A stretch of 64,000 nt of DNA from an uncultured Pelagibacteraceae bacterium (GTDB taxonomy: Bacteria; Pseudomonadota; Alphaproteobacteria; Pelagibacterales; Pelagibacteraceae). The stretch spans positions 62,001 to 126,000 of the forward strand of contig CACNYH010000001.1 in assembly GCA_902624495.1 (NCBI GenBank), read 5' to 3'. Numbering within the stretch: position 1 is the stretch's first letter; every line of letters begins with the position of its first letter. Of this stretch, positions 61,845-64,000 are shown one piece after another. The notes beneath the pieces were generated by a model, which saw only the letters and a list, made by a program, of their open reading frames with translations, was not told the origin of the DNA and ran no database searches. A program made the translations under genes and the position numbers.

Positions 61845-64000
61845 TTATTGAATATTGTCCTCAATCTTTATGACAGAAACTAATTTTTCAGCTCCAGTTA
61901 ATTTTTTAATTCTAACTCCCTGAGTATTTCTTCCCGCTATTCTAATTTCTTTAACTGCACATCTCATTATGCTTCCTTTATCAGTGGACAAAAGTATTTC
62001 ATCTGTTTCTTCCACAACCAATGTAGATGCAATATTTCCATTTCTTGGAGAGTTAATTATTCCAATTATCCCTTTTCCTCCTCGATTTGTCACTCTATAA
62101 TCTGTATAAGATGTCCTTTTTCCAAAACCATTTTCTGATACAGATAAGATAAATCTATTAACTGCATTTTTAATCTTTTTTTCTTTGCTTATAATCTTAT
62201 TATCAATTTGAGTATTATCTAGTATTGATAGAGAAATTACTTTATCACCATCCTTAAGTTGTATGCCTTTAATGCCTTTCGAAGATCGACCTTTAAAAAG
62301 TCTCAGTTTTTTTGATTTAAATCTTATACATTTTCCTAACTTAGAGCTGAGTAAAATATCTTGATCCTCTTTACAAATTTTTACTCCAATTATTTTATCA
62401 TCTTGATCCAGTTTCATGGCAATTTTTCCACTATTGTTAATATTAACAAAATCTTCCAGAGTATTTTTTCTAATGTTTCCTTTAGCTGTTGCGAAAATGA
62501 CCATTAGATTTTTCCACTCCGACTCATCCTCTGGTAACGGCATTATTGAACTTATAGAATGGTGACTTTTAAGGGGTAAAATATTAAATATTGATTTACC
62601 TTTAGATGCGGCGGTTCCTTCAGGAATTTTATGTGCCTTTATTTTGTAAACTAGCCCTTGGGTAGAAAAAAATAAAACTGGGGTATGCGTATTAGCTGTA
62701 AAAATTTGAACCACAAAATCATCCTCTCTTGTTGAAATACCAGCTTTTCCTTTTCCGCCTCTTTTTTGTGATTTTAAAGAGCTTAGTGGCCCTCTTTTTA
62801 TATAACCCTGGTTAGTAATATTTATTACAACTGACTCTTTCTGAATTGTTTCTTCAATATTATAATTTAATACGGCGTCTATAATTTTTGTTTTACGAGG
62901 TGTAGAAAATTTATCTTTAATCTTTTCTAATTCATCTATTATAAGCTTATAAAGAATTTTTTTAGAGCTGATGATTTTATTAAACTCAATAATTAATTTA
63001 GATAATTTTTTTATTTCTTCCTCTAACTCACCTATTCCGTAAGCTGTTAATTTCTGAAGTTTCAGTTCAAGAATAGCATTAACTTGATTTTTTGAAAGTT
63101 GATAACTAGAAGTGTTTTTTTTCTTCTCTATTAAATTCACTAGATTGGTGCTTTTTTTTATTTTCCATTTTTTTGATAAAAGATTTTTTTTAGCACTCTC
63201 AGTATCTTTGGAGCTCTTAATTATTTTAATAACTTCATCTATATTTTCTACTGCAGCAGCTATACCAATTAAAATATGTGCTCTTTCTTCTGCTTTTTTT
63301 AAATCAAATTTAACTCTAGCAATAACAGTTTTCTCTCTAAAAGATAAAAACTCTGAAATGAATTCTTTTAAATTTAGAATTTTTGGTTTGTTGTTTACAA
63401 TTGCTAATGTATTAAAACCGAATGAACTTTCAATACTAGTAAGTTTGTACAATTGTCGCCTAATTGTTTCAGGTTCAACTGCTTTTCTTAATTCAATAAC
63501 TACTCTAATTCCTTCTCTGTTTGACTCGTCTCTTATATCTCTTATACCTTCAATTTTTTTATCTCTAACTAATTGAGCAATTTTTTCAATTAGAATTGAT
63601 TTATTTACTTGATATGGAATTGACTTAATAATTAATGTTTCTCGACCACCTTTTTTTTCTTCTAAATCAATTTCACCTCTAATTTTAAAAGAACCTCTTC
63701 CTTTATTGTATCCTTGTTTAATAATATCTTTACCAATAATAATTCCGCCAGTAGGAAAATCTGGTCCAGGAACATATTTCATCAATTGACTAATTGTTAT
63801 GTCCTTATTGTTTATGTAGGCTACTGTAGCATTAATTATTTCGCCTAGATTATGTGGGGGAATACTTGTAGCCATTCCAACTGCTATTCCTCCAGCTCCA
63901 TTAACTAAGATATTTGGATACTGTGACGGTAAAACTTCAGGTTCTTTCTCTGTTTCATCGTAATTGCTTCTAAATGCAACTGTATTTTTTTCTAAATCCT
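61845..64000 (-). CDS. gyrA: DNA gyrase subunit A, C-terminal part (5' end outside window)
   Basis: GyrA is the DNA-breaking and wrapping subunit of gyrase. The frame is open to the right edge, beyond an internal Met at 63875, with [30 protein letters not shown] in the upstream part, so this is a truncated longer gene. The window holds about 718 residues, which include the end of the breakage-reunion core and the beta-pinwheel domain. The GyrA box is [13 protein letters not shown]. The catalytic Tyr lies outside the window. Confidence 0.97.
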   Translation of the reverse strand, partial: DLEKNTVAFRSNYDETEKEPEVLPSQYPNILVNGAGGIAVGMATSIPPHNLGEIINATVAYINNKDITISQLMKYVPGPDFPTGGIIIGKDIIKQGYNKGRGSFKIRGEIDLEEKKGGRETLIIKSIPYQVNKSILIEKIAQLVRDKKIEGIRDIRDESNREGIRVVIELRKAVEPETIRRQLYKLTSIESSFGFNTLAIVNNKPKILNLKEFISEFLSFREKTVIARVKFDLKKAEERAHILIGIAAAVENIDEVIKIIKSSKDTESAKKNLLSKKWKIKKSTNLVNLIEKKKNTSSYQLSKNQVNAILELKLQKLTAYGIGELEEEIKKLSKLIIEFNKIISSKKILYKLIIDELEKIKDKFSTPRKTKIIDAVLNYNIEETIQKESVVINITNQGYIKRGPLSSLKSQKRGGKGKAGISTREDDFVVQIFTANTHTPVLFFSTQGLVYKIKAHKIPEGTAASKGKSIFNILPLKSHHSISSIMPLPEDESEWKNLMVIFATAKGNIRKNTLEDFVNINNSGKIAMKLDQDDKIIGVKICKEDQDILLSSKLGKCIRFKSKKLRLFKGRSSKGIKGIQLKDGDKVISLSILDNTQIDNKIISKEKKIKNAVNRFILSVSENGFGKRTSYTDYRVTNRGGKGIIGIINSPRNGNIASTLVVEETDEILLSTDKGSIMRCAVKEIRIAGRNTQGVRIKKLTGAEKLVSVIKIEDNIQ

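Overview
The window looks like a chromosomal segment of a SAR11-type alphaproteobacterium (Pelagibacterales, 'Candidatus Pelagibacter'-like). The DNA is strongly AT-rich, the proteins are rich in Lys, Ile and Asn, genes overlap or nearly touch, and several gene orders and proteins are alphaproteobacterial: nrdR-ribD-ribE-ribBA-ribH-nusB; a BamE-like lipoprotein next to a ubiquinol-cytochrome c chaperone, rpmF, plsX, ihfA and merR; SdhE next to recG; an NDUFS4-like complex I subunit; CtaA; a Mg-type HemB; and a K+-independent H+-pyrophosphatase. The species assignment is inferred from these traits, not from a search.

Layout. 1-21.6 kb is housekeeping: the end of lepB, rnc, recO, hemB (minus), rpiB, glyA, the riboflavin/nrdR/nusB run, hppA, a bamE-like gene (minus), the cytochrome bc1 chaperone, rpmF, plsX, ihfA, merR, rpmG, aroQ (minus), ctaA, rplM, rpsI, argC, a Lys-rich lipoprotein, hom, glpX and recJ, whose 3' end runs into a tRNA-Glu gene. 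21.6-34.2 kb is a catabolic and transport block: a 2-hydroxyacid dehydrogenase, an envelope protein, IolE- and IolG-like enzymes, a complete sugar/cyclitol ABC importer, a ROK kinase, a second Gfo/Idh/MocA oxidoreductase, IolD, an aldehyde dehydrogenase and an HpaI-type aldolase. This is plausibly a myo-inositol or related cyclitol pathway of non-standard composition. 34.2-42.6 kb is a surface polysaccharide island: GIY-YIG protein, a two-domain glycosyltransferase, Gmd, a ColD-like PLP/PMP 3-dehydratase with His in place of Lys, an SDR and two GT9-like transferases. It ends at a tyrosine recombinase whose start codon sits beside a perfect 15-bp inverted repeat with a 7-bp spacer. 42.6-48 kb holds a small membrane protein, an O6-alkylguanine-DNA alkyltransferase core, the only long gene-free stretch (43111-43521, with a consensus DnaA box), an AEC permease, an SbmA/BacA-like transporter, NDUFS4, tRNA-Pro, NhaA, an IscU-like scaffold and a glutathione peroxidase. 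48-64 kb is housekeeping again, mostly on the minus strand: PhnP-like hydrolase, tatD, metG, holB, tmk, a D,D-carboxypeptidase, an RlpA-like protein, mltB, tRNA-Ser, sdhE, recG, DUF502, an M48 protease, tRNA-Lys, tgt, cyclophilin, coaD and the C-terminal part of gyrA, which runs off the right edge.

Themes. Packing is extreme: all eight convergent gene pairs overlap, abut or are separated by only 3 nt, and one divergent pair overlaps at its start codons. Two genes begin 6-8 nt after the CCA of a tRNA gene. Several proteins have lost or changed cysteine metal ligands that are standard in their families (NrdR, Tgt, ROK kinase, the RibA half of RibBA), beside naturally Cys-free L33 and an Asp-type HemB; this may reflect zinc economy. 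The candidates most worth following are the recombinase with its lox-like palindrome beside the polysaccharide island, the 3,6-dideoxyhexose chemistry in that island, and the rearranged inositol-type pathway.
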